The notes under the pieces are model-generated. The model worked only from the letters and a program-made list of their open reading frames with translations. It made no database searches and was not told the origin of the DNA. Shown in pieces: positions 52,786 to 61,057 of a DNA stretch of 64,000 nucleotides (within the stretch, counting starts at the first letter, position 1; each line of letters starts with the position of its first letter). The position numbers and the translations under genes are program-made. The stretch is from positions 83,112 through 147,111 of the forward strand of contig JOAZ01000018.1 in the NCBI GenBank assembly GCA_000720535.1, in the 5' to 3' direction. Source of the DNA: Streptomyces halstedii. GTDB lineage: Bacteria; Actinomycetota; Actinomycetes; Streptomycetales; Streptomycetaceae.

Positions 52786-53364
52786 ATGGTTTCGTCGCGC
52801 GCGCTGTTCTCGGGCAGCGAGATGCGCAAGTTGCGACGGCACTGCGAAGCGAAGCTCCGTGACTTGCCCCTCCCAAGTGATGCCTTCGGCGTGGGTCCCC
52901 TGGTGGCAAACATGGAGGCTGCCACCGGCCGCAGGATCCGCCTTGTGGAGGTGGACGACGCGGAATCTGATCGTCGCACTGCATGTGGCCTGCGGGTTCG
53001 AGGACGAAACGCCACGTACATACTTTTTCGGCGACGCCCGACCCCCCATCAAACTGAGCACACGATTTTTCACGAGCTCGCCCATGAGTGGCTCGACCAC
53101 CGCTCCAGCCTCTCCCCCCAAGAGGTTCTTCGCAGCATCCCTGCTGCCGTCTGGGAGCAGATCGTCGCCGATCTAGGGCCGGATGTGGTGATCCAAGCCC
53201 GGTCCCGCTACGGCACAGCCGAGGAGAGGGAGGCGGAGCTGTCAGCCAGCCTCATCAAGCTCAAGCTCCAGCGGCGCGCAGAGGTCGGGCAGGACCCGAT
53301 GAGCCTCTTGGAATCCAGCCTCTCCCATCCCGTGGCGGCGCCGCGCCACGCCCGCACCGCCTGA
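52786..53364 (+). CDS. ImmA/IrrE-type metallopeptidase
   Basis: From ATG 52786 (after AGGAAGGGG) the protein has 192 aa. It shows the zinc-binding HExxH in EHTIFHELAHEWLDH and the preceding strand TYILFRRRPTPHQ, as in ImmA/IrrE peptidases that cleave XRE-type repressors. A C-terminal helical part of 60 residues follows. The neighbouring XRE regulator at 54639 is its probable substrate or partner. It lies 11 bp before the membrane protein gene in the same operon. Confidence 0.85.
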   Translation: MVSSRALFSGSEMRKLRRHCEAKLRDLPLPSDAFGVGPLVANMEAATGRRIRLVEVDDAESDRRTACGLRVRGRNATYILFRRRPTPHQTEHTIFHELAHEWLDHRSSLSPQEVLRSIPAAVWEQIVADLGPDVVIQARSRYGTAEEREAELSASLIKLKLQRRAEVGQDPMSLLESSLSHPVAAPRHARTA

Positions 53365-53375
53365 GGTCGGCACCG

Positions 53376-54566
53376 ATGCTCGATATCTTCACCTACATCG
53401 GAGCGACGGTCATGACGGTGATGGCCCTGTGGCGGCTGCCGGCGCTTCGCTACGACGAGCCGGAAAGACGAGCCCTCTGGGCGTGCAGCGCTGGCTTCGC
53501 CGCCGCTCTGTGGTGCCGCGTTCCTGCCGTAAAGCGCGCCTTGGACGCACCGATCACTGACCTGTATGTGCTGGTGAAGTACCTCACCTCGATTGTGGCC
53601 ATCCTCGCTGTGCTGCGGTACATCACGGCGATCTACGGCAAGCCGGCAGGTGCAGCCACACCCCGATACGTGAGGACCTCGCGACGCATCAACCGCATCG
53701 CGCACGCCTGCGCACTCAGCGCGGTCGTCACAATGATCGTGCTCTTCTTCACCGCGGTGGACCGGAGCCGGGCGAGCGTCGAGTTCGCCACCGACCACGC
53801 GGGACAGTGGGGCGCCGCCACCTTCATCAGCATCCTGTACGTATACCTGGCCTCTGCCACGGCAACCTGCGCCTTCCAATGGGCTCGCGCCGCTCGCCGT
53901 GCGGAAACTCGGCTTCTACGCTCAGGACTCGCGCTGATGGCCCTCGCCACAACCCTGTACACGGTCTACTCGCTGTTCCGGATAGCCACCGTCTGGGCGC
54001 CGACGAGCGCCGGCGCTCCGACCATGCGAGTCGTCACCGACAGCAGCAATCTCACGATCGCCCTCCTCTGGGCCGCGGGAGCGAGCATCCCTTCCGCGAA
54101 AGCCCTCTCAGCGCGCTGGATGACCTGGCGCGCCCTACAGAGGCTGTACCCGCTGCGGCGTGACCTGATGGACGCCTTCCCTGACATCCCGTTTCAACCG
54201 TCGGCATCCCGCCTGCGGGAGCAGACTCGGACCTCCCCGTCGCTCGATCTCAGGCTCGATCGGTGGACACAGGAAATAGCGGACGCGGTCGAGCAACTGC
54301 AGCATCACGCAACCCCCACCCTTCTGCACAGAGCAGAGGACATGGCTGCTGAGCACTCGGACCCAGAGCCGGCAGCAGAGGCGTACTGGATCAAGGCCGC
54401 CTTGCACAACGCACGTTCGGGCACTCGCTTCCAGCGCCCGGTAAGAGGTCTTCGGGACAAACCTCTCTCGGACAGCCACGCTGAGGCGCACTGGCTCGCT
54501 CGCGTACAGTCCGCCTATTCAACCATCTCGAACGAGCAGCTCAAGTCCCTATCCGCCCTGGACTGA
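53376..54566 (+). CDS. MAB_1171c-type membrane protein (putative transporter)
   Basis: This 396-aa protein has about seven membrane helices in the first 260 residues (including FTYIGATVMTVMALW, VLVKYLTSIVAILAVLRYI, ACALSAVVTMIVLFFTAV, LALMALATTLYTVYSLF) and a soluble C-terminal domain of about 130 residues with DAFPDIPFQPS. This is the MAB_1171c family, which usually occurs with an ImmA-like peptidase and an XRE regulator. Despite the label transporter, no transport has been shown for it to my knowledge. Confidence 0.8.
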   Translation: MLDIFTYIGATVMTVMALWRLPALRYDEPERRALWACSAGFAAALWCRVPAVKRALDAPITDLYVLVKYLTSIVAILAVLRYITAIYGKPAGAATPRYVRTSRRINRIAHACALSAVVTMIVLFFTAVDRSRASVEFATDHAGQWGAATFISILYVYLASATATCAFQWARAARRAETRLLRSGLALMALATTLYTVYSLFRIATVWAPTSAGAPTMRVVTDSSNLTIALLWAAGASIPSAKALSARWMTWRALQRLYPLRRDLMDAFPDIPFQPSASRLREQTRTSPSLDLRLDRWTQEIADAVEQLQHHATPTLLHRAEDMAAEHSDPEPAAEAYWIKAALHNARSGTRFQRPVRGLRDKPLSDSHAEAHWLARVQSAYSTISNEQLKSLSALD

Positions 54567-54638
54567 GCCCCGAAGAACACCGCTTCAACGACCACGCCGC
54601 CCGTTAGCCAGGCCCACGAGGGACTCGAAGGGCATCGG

Positions 54639-55502
54639 TCAACGCGACTCATCCTCGTCGAGCAGCTTGTTGAGAACGGCCAGGAATGCCGGGGATACGC
54701 CTCTCTCGCCGCCTCGCGCAGCGAGCGCCACGTCGTGCTGCGCCGCCAGGAAGCGGATGTCTTCCAGTACGCGCTGCTGCGCCGACTGTCCGTCGTGGAA
54801 GACCATGGGCGAGACATCGAAGTACAGGCCGAGCGCCTCGAAGGCGACGGTCCGGGCACCGTCTTCGAAGATGTCCTGTGCACGGGCGCCGCTGAGGAGT
54901 GCGTCCACCTGCTCGGCCTTGAGAACCTCCGCACTGACCTTCGAGTTGACTGCGGCGGCCAGTTCCGCAGCCGTGGGGCGGCGTTCAGGGAATGCACCTT
55001 GCATGAGCCCGGAGAGCGTGTCGGCCAACTGCGGGCTGGAGGGTTCAGCTGGCTCTTGCGCAGCTGCGATCTCGCCGAACGATCTGCGTTGGGCCGCCTT
55101 CAGCTCCTCGACCGTCACTCCGTAGAGCGCAGCCAGCGCGGGGAGCGACGTCTCATCGAGCTTCCGTACGCCGCGCTCTGCCGCCCCCAGACGGAATCGA
55201 CTGACGGCTTCGGTCACCTCGGCCGCATGGCTCTGGGAATACCCCGCATCACATCGGAGATCGACCAGGTCGGGATCTCCATTTCGCGGGAACAGGGTGT
55301 CGATGTCTACGCCCAGCGCCCGTGCGATAGCCGGCAGCTTCTCGGCAGGCGGGATCGACTTGCCACTCTCCCAGCGGGCTACAGGCTCGTGTGACCCCAC
55401 GCCGGCCTCCCGACCAAGCACTTTTTGGTGCATGTCGACTGCCCGCCGCCTGGCTCTGAGGCGTCGGCCGTCGAATCGGCGCGGAGGCATCGATTGCTCC
55501 AA
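54639..55502 (-). CDS. XRE-family regulator (partner of the ImmA-like peptidase)
   Basis: This 287-aa protein from ATG 55502 (or 55490) has an N-terminal XRE helix-turn-helix (LRARRRAVDMHQKVLGREAG, EPVARWESGKSIPPAEKL) and a second XRE-like segment at about 80-130 (LRCDAGYSQSHAAEVTEAVS). A helical C-terminal half follows. Just upstream, at 55557-55569, lies CTACATGAAGTAG, an imperfect palindrome that may be its operator. It faces the peptidase and membrane genes tail to tail. It is probably a switch relieved by proteolysis. Confidence 0.85.
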   Translation of the reverse strand: MEQSMPPRRFDGRRLRARRRAVDMHQKVLGREAGVGSHEPVARWESGKSIPPAEKLPAIARALGVDIDTLFPRNGDPDLVDLRCDAGYSQSHAAEVTEAVSRFRLGAAERGVRKLDETSLPALAALYGVTVEELKAAQRRSFGEIAAAQEPAEPSSPQLADTLSGLMQGAFPERRPTAAELAAAVNSKVSAEVLKAEQVDALLSGARAQDIFEDGARTVAFEALGLYFDVSPMVFHDGQSAQQRVLEDIRFLAAQHDVALAARGGERGVSPAFLAVLNKLLDEDESR

Positions 55503-56006
55503 AGGTGCAGGTAGCGGGGTAGAGGGGCGGCTTCATCGGGCTCTTGCAACAACAATCTACATGAAGTAGGTTCTCGTCGCACGGACTCCTGCGACCCGGA
55601 ACCGGAGTTCGATCATCCGTTTGTGATCACGCTGCACTCCGCCGTGTGCTCCGTGTCGATGGCCCCTGCCTCGGAGAGTTCGTCATGATCCATTGCCTCG
55701 CTCCAGCAGCCTGGCAACTTCTACAGGGTTTAAGAACCATCTATGGACCTTGACGCGGAGCCGCGCGTATGTTCGTCGTCCCCCGCAGGGCAGACCCCCT
55801 GCACAGACGAGCACAGGAGCGTTGACGTGCACAAACTCCGGTCCTCATAGGTCCTCAACACAGCGACGGCGTCCGAGAGCTGCAACTCCCGGACGCCGGA
55901 CGCCTAACGGCTGTACCGCCCCTGCAAGGGCGGAGATCGCCACCATCACCACGCTGATCCCTTCCACGGGGCGTCTCAGCGTGGCAATACCAGAGGAGAT
56001 TCTTAC
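55503..56006. other. Intergenic region upstream of the mobilisation genes
   Basis: No gene is supported. The region is AT-richer than its surroundings around 55540-55570 and 55720-55750, consistent with promoters. I see the CTAC-GTAG imperfect palindrome at 55557 and nothing else that I can name. Confidence 0.45.
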
Positions 56007-56153
56007 ATGCGCTCCGCCCTGCGCAAAAGTCCCTTCCGCTTGGCATGCGCGGCAGCCATATCCGCCTCGACGCCTCCGCGCTCCGAGCCGGACGACACCT
56101 CGACAGCTCCGGCAAGCCACCGGCACCGCTCCATCTCCAGGAGTGGCCGATGA
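56007..56153 (+). CDS. Short open frame preceding the HTH gene, possible leader peptide
   Basis: ATG 56007 opens a 48-codon frame (MRSALRKSPFRLACAAAISA) that ends exactly over the next start (ATGA at 56150-56153). GAGGAGA lies about 12 bases upstream. The overlap suggests translational coupling, but composition alone does not prove it is expressed. Confidence 0.35.
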   Translation: MRSALRKSPFRLACAAAISASTPPRSEPDDTSTAPASHRHRSISRSGR

Positions 56154-57049
56154 GCAGCGAAGCCCGCGAGTGGGTCTGGGAACACAGCTCAAGCCGGGGG
56201 GCCGCGCGCCTGGTCCTGCTGTCGATCGCCGACCGAGTGGCCGACGACCAGTGTATCTCCTGGGCCTCGCTGTCCAGCTTGGCCAAACGCACCCGCGCCT
56301 CGGTCTCCACGGTGCGCGATGCCATCGAGCGCCTGATCCTCGCCGACGAGCTGGAACAGCTCGACGATCTCGTCGGCCCGCAGCGCAGCACCGTCTACCG
56401 CCTGCCCCTCGCGGCCGAGGCCGCAATACAGGCACGGCGAGAGCAGCAGGAGGACGGCGGCGAAGCGGTGGTGTCCGACGAGCCCGCCGCGCCGGCGAAG
56501 CTCCGCCTCTCCGCCCTCCGGCGGTACGGAATCCGTCTGCGTGAGGTGCCGGATTCCCCCGCGAGGGTCCGGAATCCGGCAGTACCGGAAACCGGCAGGT
56601 CGCGACGGAAACCGGCACCCCGTCGTACCGGCTACCGGCACAGCGATGTACCGGCTACCGGCACACAGAACCGTAGTGAACCTGATTTGAACCGGAGGTA
56701 CAGCAGTAGTGGTGCTGCCGTCACCTCGGCTGCCGAGTGGCAGGTCGACCCCGCCACCCACACCTGGACCCGCCAGCAGGGACACCTCGACCGCCTCGGC
56801 GAGCAGGGCCTCCAAGTCGCCGACGCGAAATGGCGTGCCCACCGAACCGGCTACAAGCCGAGATCGGCAGACGCCTGGGCCGCCGACTGGCGGTCCTGGA
56901 TCGCCCGAGAGCACGCCCCTGGCCGCCCGAACCTCCACGCCATGGCCGGCAGCAAGGCCAGCGCCGCGCCGGGCGGGATGACGCGGGCCGAGGCACACAC
57001 CGCCGCCCTTCTCGCCGCCCTCGACGAGCCGACCGGAACGGAGGGCTGA
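56150..57049 (+). CDS. Helix-turn-helix protein of a plasmid or integrative element
   Basis: This 299-aa protein begins MSSEAREWVWEHSSSRGAAR. A GntR/DnaD-like winged helix at about 10-90 (WASLSSLAKRTRASVSTVRD, AIERLILADELEQLDD) is followed by a long, polar linker and a C-terminal segment with WQVDPATHTWTRQQGHLDRL and DAWAADWRSWIARE. Such proteins stand at the start of replication or mobilisation operons of Streptomyces elements, where they are probably replication initiators or regulators. The next gene follows by 2 bp. Confidence 0.75.
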   Translation: MSSEAREWVWEHSSSRGAARLVLLSIADRVADDQCISWASLSSLAKRTRASVSTVRDAIERLILADELEQLDDLVGPQRSTVYRLPLAAEAAIQARREQQEDGGEAVVSDEPAAPAKLRLSALRRYGIRLREVPDSPARVRNPAVPETGRSRRKPAPRRTGYRHSDVPATGTQNRSEPDLNRRYSSSGAAVTSAAEWQVDPATHTWTRQQGHLDRLGEQGLQVADAKWRAHRTGYKPRSADAWAADWRSWIAREHAPGRPNLHAMAGSKASAAPGGMTRAEAHTAALLAALDEPTGTEG

Positions 57050-57051
57050 CC

Positions 57052-57768
57052 ATGGAACGCCGCGAAACCGCCGCCCTGCTGGCCTACATCGGCCGACTCG
57101 ACCCCCGCACCATCCGCACCGACCAAGGCGAAGCACGCGACCAGCTCGACCAGTGGCACGAGCTGCTCGGCGACGACAACGAGGACGTGCCGATGATCAC
57201 CCGGCACGGCTGGGACGCCCGCATCGCCGCGCGTCAGCACATCCGCACCTCGCCGTACCAGATCCTGCCCGCGGACATCGTCCGTCCCTGGGAAAGCTAC
57301 CGGCGCAACCGGCTGGCCCGGCACTCCGACCCCACGCCGTCCGTCGACCCGGACGACCAAGCCGCCTGGACCGCCGAACTGATCGGCACCCGACGCGCCG
57401 TCGCAGCCGGCACCGAGCAGCCCGCCCAGGCCCGGGCGATCACTACCGGTCGCCACGCGGTCAACCGGAAGCTGGAGGCGAGGCTCCGGGAGATCGGCTC
57501 CTGCATACCGCCCGCCGCCCGAGCTGCCCTCGCGCCTTACCGGCCCTCCCGAGCGGCACGAGAGGCAGCCGTCGCGCAGGGTCTGCCAGACGCCCTGAGT
57601 GTCCGGTGCGCGTGGTGCCTGGCCCAGCCGGGCGAACCGTGCCGCCGGCGGAGGATCGGCCCCGACGGCGGTGCCCGTGGCACCGCCCCGTGCTCAACGC
57701 ACCCCAGCCGTCTCGACCTCGCCACCGCCCAGCAGGCCGAGCAGGTCCAGCAGCCCGCCGTGGCCTGA
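57052..57768 (+). CDS. Hypothetical protein with a C-terminal zinc-finger-like motif
   Basis: This 238-aa protein starts MERRETAALLAYIGRLDPRT. The N-terminal half is helical and acidic. The C-terminal end carries VRCAWCLAQPGEPCRRRRIG and then CSTHPSR, a Cys/His cluster like the short zinc finger in mobile-element proteins of actinobacteria. It is encoded 2 bp after the HTH gene. Its role is unknown; it may bind DNA in the mobilisation module. Confidence 0.7.
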   Translation: MERRETAALLAYIGRLDPRTIRTDQGEARDQLDQWHELLGDDNEDVPMITRHGWDARIAARQHIRTSPYQILPADIVRPWESYRRNRLARHSDPTPSVDPDDQAAWTAELIGTRRAVAAGTEQPAQARAITTGRHAVNRKLEARLREIGSCIPPAARAALAPYRPSRAAREAAVAQGLPDALSVRCAWCLAQPGEPCRRRRIGPDGGARGTAPCSTHPSRLDLATAQQAEQVQQPAVA

Positions 57769-57926
57769 CCTGCGCGCAGGCCAGCATCCCGTCCGGTGCA
57801 CCGCCCTCCCCACACCACCGTCCCGCCCCGGCTGCGGCGCACGCTCTCACGCCGCGGCCGGCCCCTGACGCCGCGTCCGCCCTCGACGACTCCTGCGGCC
57901 GACGCGGCAGCACATCGGAGATCCTC

Positions 57927-58556
57927 TTGCGCCACATCACCACCCACGACGCGCCGGCCACCGGCCTGCGCGGCCTCGGAGACACCAGCTGGCACACCCG
58001 TGGAGCCTGCTACGGCCTGGACGTCGAGGACGCCGAGGCGGTCTTCTTCCCCGGCCCCCGGGACCACGAAGAGATCGCGGAGGCAAAGGAACTGTGCGGC
58101 TGGTGCCCCGTACGCCGCGACTGCCTCGACTTCGCCCTGGAACACAGCCTCAAGGACGGCGTCTGGGGCGGTCTCACCGAGGCCGAGCGGCGTCCCCTGC
58201 ACGACGGTCTGGCCCAGCGCCTCGACTACCGAAGAGTGACGGCCTTCTTCCGGGGACGCGACGTTCATCTCACCGAGACCGAGCGGCAGGTCGTCATCGA
58301 CCACGCCTACGTACGTGGCTGGACTCCGTACCGGCTCGCCGCCGCCCTACAGATCAGCCGCAAGCACGCCCGTGACCTGCTCCGACTGTCCGCCAACAAG
58401 GTCCTGGACCGCGACCGCACCTACGGCGTGCCACGGTCCAAGAAGAAGCGCAAGAAGATCGCTCCGACCACGGCTGCGCCCGCGCCCATCAAGCCCGGCA
58501 CTCGTCCTGCGGCACCGCCGGCCTCGGCGTCCGCCCCTCTCGGAAAGGCCGCATGA
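57927..58556 (+). CDS. WhiB-like protein with TTG start
   Basis: TTG 57927 follows CGGAG with good spacing; there is no ATG or GTG in a better position, so TTG is chosen. The 209-aa protein has the WhiB pattern: Cys in GACYGLD, then ELCGWCPVRRDCLDFALE (three Cys), and GVWGGLTEAERR, the G[VI]WGG turn. These bind a redox-sensitive 4Fe-4S cluster. The C-terminal 100 residues are a HTH-like extension with YRLAAALQISRKHARDLL and a basic tail. Its stop overlaps the DUF2637 start (ATGA). Confidence 0.85.
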   Translation: MRHITTHDAPATGLRGLGDTSWHTRGACYGLDVEDAEAVFFPGPRDHEEIAEAKELCGWCPVRRDCLDFALEHSLKDGVWGGLTEAERRPLHDGLAQRLDYRRVTAFFRGRDVHLTETERQVVIDHAYVRGWTPYRLAAALQISRKHARDLLRLSANKVLDRDRTYGVPRSKKKRKKIAPTTAAPAPIKPGTRPAAPPASASAPLGKAA

Positions 58557-59896
58557 CCTCCCCCTCTACACACCCCGCCGTCGCGCCCATCGGGTTGTGG
58601 GACCGGCTCGCCATCGTGGTCCTCGGCCTCGCCGGATGCGCCCTGAGCTACGACGCACTGCAGCAGATGGCCGTCGCGATCCACATCCGCGGATACCTGA
58701 CCTATCTCTTCCCCCTCGTGGTCGATGGCTTCATCGCCTACGGGGTACGCGCCCTTCTGGTCCTCTCCGAGGCTCCGCTGCGTGCCCGGCTCTATGTCTG
58801 GATGCTCTTCGGTACGGCCACCGCGGCAAGCATCTGGGCCAACTCCCTGCACGCGGTCCGCCTCAACCAGCAGACCGCTCACACCACCGGCCTGCGCCTG
58901 GGCGACACAGTCGTCGCCATCCTGTCCACCCTCGCCCCGCTCGCCCTGGCCGGCGCGGTCCACCTGTACATCCTCATCACCCGCCACCGCCCGGGCACCG
59001 GATACACGGGGGCAACTGCAGCGGCGGAATCCGGAGAACAGAGCACGGACCAAGGGCCCGCCTCCGCCCCACCGGCGGACTGGACCCGCCCTGCGGACCG
59101 TCCAGGAGGCGGTGCGGACCACGGGCGCGGACCAGCACCGGAGGGTGGTCCAGCGAGCGTGGACCACCCCGACCCGCCCGGTCAGGGCCCCCTATGGACC
59201 ACGGACCATGACACCGGGTCCGTCCCGGCGGACCACGAGGATCCGGCTGGGGACCACCGGAGCGACTCGGCCTCGGAGCAGGCAGCCAGCCAGGACGCGG
59301 CGGCTGGGGACCAAAAGACCGGTGATGGTCCGCACGGCATCGAAAACTATGGGCGGACCGGGAAAACCCCAGGTCAATCCACTCATAGCTCCCATGGCCC
59401 GGTGGAGCACGACCGAGCGGACCATGGGCGTGGACCGGCCCAGGATCTTGACCCGGCGTGCAGGGACCAGGTTGCCCCGGCAGACCAGATGCCGGACCGC
59501 GAGCACCCTCGGACCGCGGACCGGCTCGCCGGGCCCGCCGCCACGGACCAAGACGCCCCGACCCTCGCGGACCAGCCCGGGGACGGTCCGGCGGACCAGG
59601 ACGAGGACGATTCCTCAGCTGGACCGCAGGGGGCTCCGACCACGGACCACGAAACCTCGCCCGAGCCGCGGACCACGTCTGCGGACCAGAACGACGAGGT
59701 CCCGTGGGAGGTGAAGGTCGAGGTGGCCCGCAAGGCGGCTCTGGAGTCGGGTCGTATGACGCGGCGGGTCATACGACCGCATCTTCGGCGCGCCAACATC
59801 ACCATCAGCAACGAGGGCTTCCGCAAGCTCCAGGCTCAGTTGTACGCAGATCCTGGGCTCGCGCACCTGCCCCGAGACACGAGGAGGTCGCGATGA
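58553..59896 (+). CDS. DUF2637 membrane protein with long repetitive linker
   Basis: This 447-aa protein has four membrane helices in the first 145 residues (LAIVVLGLAGCALSYDAL, YLTYLFPLVVDGFIAYGV, LYVWMLFGTATAASIWANSL, AILSTLAPLALAGAVHLYIL), the DUF2637 core. Residues about 150-395 are a disordered acidic linker with Asp-His/Asp-Gln pairs every few residues, encoded by many GGACCA or GGACC repeats. A basic C-terminal segment (WEVKVEVARKAALESGRMTR, PHLRRANITIS) resembles a DNA-binding helix set. DUF2637 genes accompany spread or mobilisation genes on Streptomyces plasmids. Confidence 0.82.
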   Translation: MTSPSTHPAVAPIGLWDRLAIVVLGLAGCALSYDALQQMAVAIHIRGYLTYLFPLVVDGFIAYGVRALLVLSEAPLRARLYVWMLFGTATAASIWANSLHAVRLNQQTAHTTGLRLGDTVVAILSTLAPLALAGAVHLYILITRHRPGTGYTGATAAAESGEQSTDQGPASAPPADWTRPADRPGGGADHGRGPAPEGGPASVDHPDPPGQGPLWTTDHDTGSVPADHEDPAGDHRSDSASEQAASQDAAAGDQKTGDGPHGIENYGRTGKTPGQSTHSSHGPVEHDRADHGRGPAQDLDPACRDQVAPADQMPDREHPRTADRLAGPAATDQDAPTLADQPGDGPADQDEDDSSAGPQGAPTTDHETSPEPRTTSADQNDEVPWEVKVEVARKAALESGRMTRRVIRPHLRRANITISNEGFRKLQAQLYADPGLAHLPRDTRRSR

Positions 59897-60084
59897 AGAC
59901 CTGCCGCCGGTTCAGCACCGTCCGCGCGGAGTACGAGCGCGAGATCCGGTACATGGTCGCTCACTCCGAGCGGTACGCGGGCAAACCAGCAGCGAAGTCC
60001 AGCGCGAAGCAGGCGACCTCGGCGAAGCAGCGGATGGCCCGGGCGCTCAGCAGCCACGTCGGGCGCTGCCCCGAGTGCGGCTGA
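59893..60084 (+). CDS. Small basic protein with CxxC end
   Basis: ATG 59893 overlaps the DUF2637 stop and follows GAGGAGG. The 63-aa peptide, MKTCRRFSTVRAEYEREIRY, is lysine/alanine-rich in the middle and ends VGRCPECG, a possible zinc ligand pair. It was not recognised as a family. Translational coupling and the strong ribosome binding site make it a likely real gene of the mobilisation operon. Confidence 0.65.
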   Translation: MKTCRRFSTVRAEYEREIRYMVAHSERYAGKPAAKSSAKQATSAKQRMARALSSHVGRCPECG

Positions 60085-60170
60085 GCTGAAAAAAGGCCAG
60101 TTCATCACCCCTATCCGTTCAGGTGGCCTTGCTCTGTGCCGGGCCACCGCCCCTCTCCGGGAGACGCGCC

Positions 60171-60398
60171 GTGATCCCTCGCTCATCCGAGCCAACCGCC
60201 GCCGAGGCCAGCGCCTGGGCGGATGTCCTGGTCCGTCGGCGGCTCCTGTACGCCGCAGTTCTCACGCTTACGGGCCATTGGCTTGTCCAGGACCTGCCCG
60301 ACGGGCCCGTCCGCGTCCTCTGCGGACCGGCCGACATCGTCGCGCTGGCCGGGGCCGTCCAGCACCGCGCCGACTCCACGAGGTCCGAAACCCGATGA
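60171..60398 (+). CDS. Small hypothetical protein of the mobilisation operon
   Basis: GTG 60171 follows GGGAGA. The 75-aa product reads VIPRSSEPTAAEASAWADVL and RVLCGPADIVALAGAVQHRA. It has one Cys and no membrane helix. Its stop overlaps the mobC start (ATGA). Function is unknown. Confidence 0.6.
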   Translation: MIPRSSEPTAAEASAWADVLVRRRLLYAAVLTLTGHWLVQDLPDGPVRVLCGPADIVALAGAVQHRADSTRSETR

Positions 60399-61057
60399 CG
60401 AACGCACCTCGGAACAGCACCACCCCGGAACCGGATCACGACTCCAAGTCGGTCTCAGGGCGAGCAAGTTATCGCAAGAGCATTGCTCCCGCCGGGAGCA
60501 ATGCTCTTGCGTCCCCTGCCCCTGGGGCGGCGGGAGCGGATCGGCACCGGGGGGCGCCAATCCGTGAGGATGCGACCGAGGGCGGCTCGCATCCTGGGAA
60601 GCAGGACGAACACAGCTGCCACAGTGCGCACTGCACGCACACCGCCCCTTCGAAGCCGCATGTGCAGCAGCGTGAACGCCTGCGTGACGAGAACAAACGC
60701 ATACGCCAGCCCAGCTGCCGCATGAACGACGACGAGTACCAACTCCTCACCCGCGCAGCCGCCGTGTGCAACATGAGCGTCGCCAGTTTCCTCGCCCACG
60801 CCGCTCTTAAAGCCGCCGGCGACCTCGACCGTACGGCGGCGGAAATCGCCGCCCAACGAGAAGTCCACAACGAGCTCTTCGCTTTGCGCCGGCACCTCGG
60901 CCACATCGGCAACAACGTCAACCAGGTAGCCAAGGCGACCAACTCTGGTGCCGACGTCCCGTACGCCGAAGTCGTACTCGGCGCCGTCCAGCGCGCCACC
61001 CAGCGCGTGGACGCCTTCATCCAGCACTACCTCAACACCGAAACCCGAGCCGGATGA
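60395..61057 (+). CDS. mobC: MobC-like relaxosome accessory protein
   Basis: This 220-aa protein has a disordered, Ser/Gly-rich N-terminal 100 residues and then a ribbon-helix-helix-type MobC domain: RMNDDEYQLLTRAAAVCNMS, VASFLAHAALKAAGDL, and LFALRRHLGHIGNNVNQVAK. MobC proteins bind near oriT and help the relaxase open the DNA. The next gene, the relaxase, overlaps it (ATGA). A large perfect inverted repeat lies in its 5' coding part. Confidence 0.88.
   Translation: MTNAPRNSTTPEPDHDSKSVSGRASYRKSIAPAGSNALASPAPGAAGADRHRGAPIREDATEGGSHPGKQDEHSCHSAHCTHTAPSKPHVQQRERLRDENKRIRQPSCRMNDDEYQLLTRAAAVCNMSVASFLAHAALKAAGDLDRTAAEIAAQREVHNELFALRRHLGHIGNNVNQVAKATNSGADVPYAEVVLGAVQRATQRVDAFIQHYLNTETRAG
60473..60511. 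repeat. 18-bp perfect inverted repeat within mobC
   Basis: CGCAAGAGCATTGCTCCC (60473-60490) and its exact complement (60494-60511) are separated by GCC. It encodes part of the disordered MobC N-terminus (SIAPAGSNAL), so the protein does not need it, and selection may act on DNA. It is a candidate nic/oriT hairpin, protein-binding site or cruciform. Confidence 0.85.
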
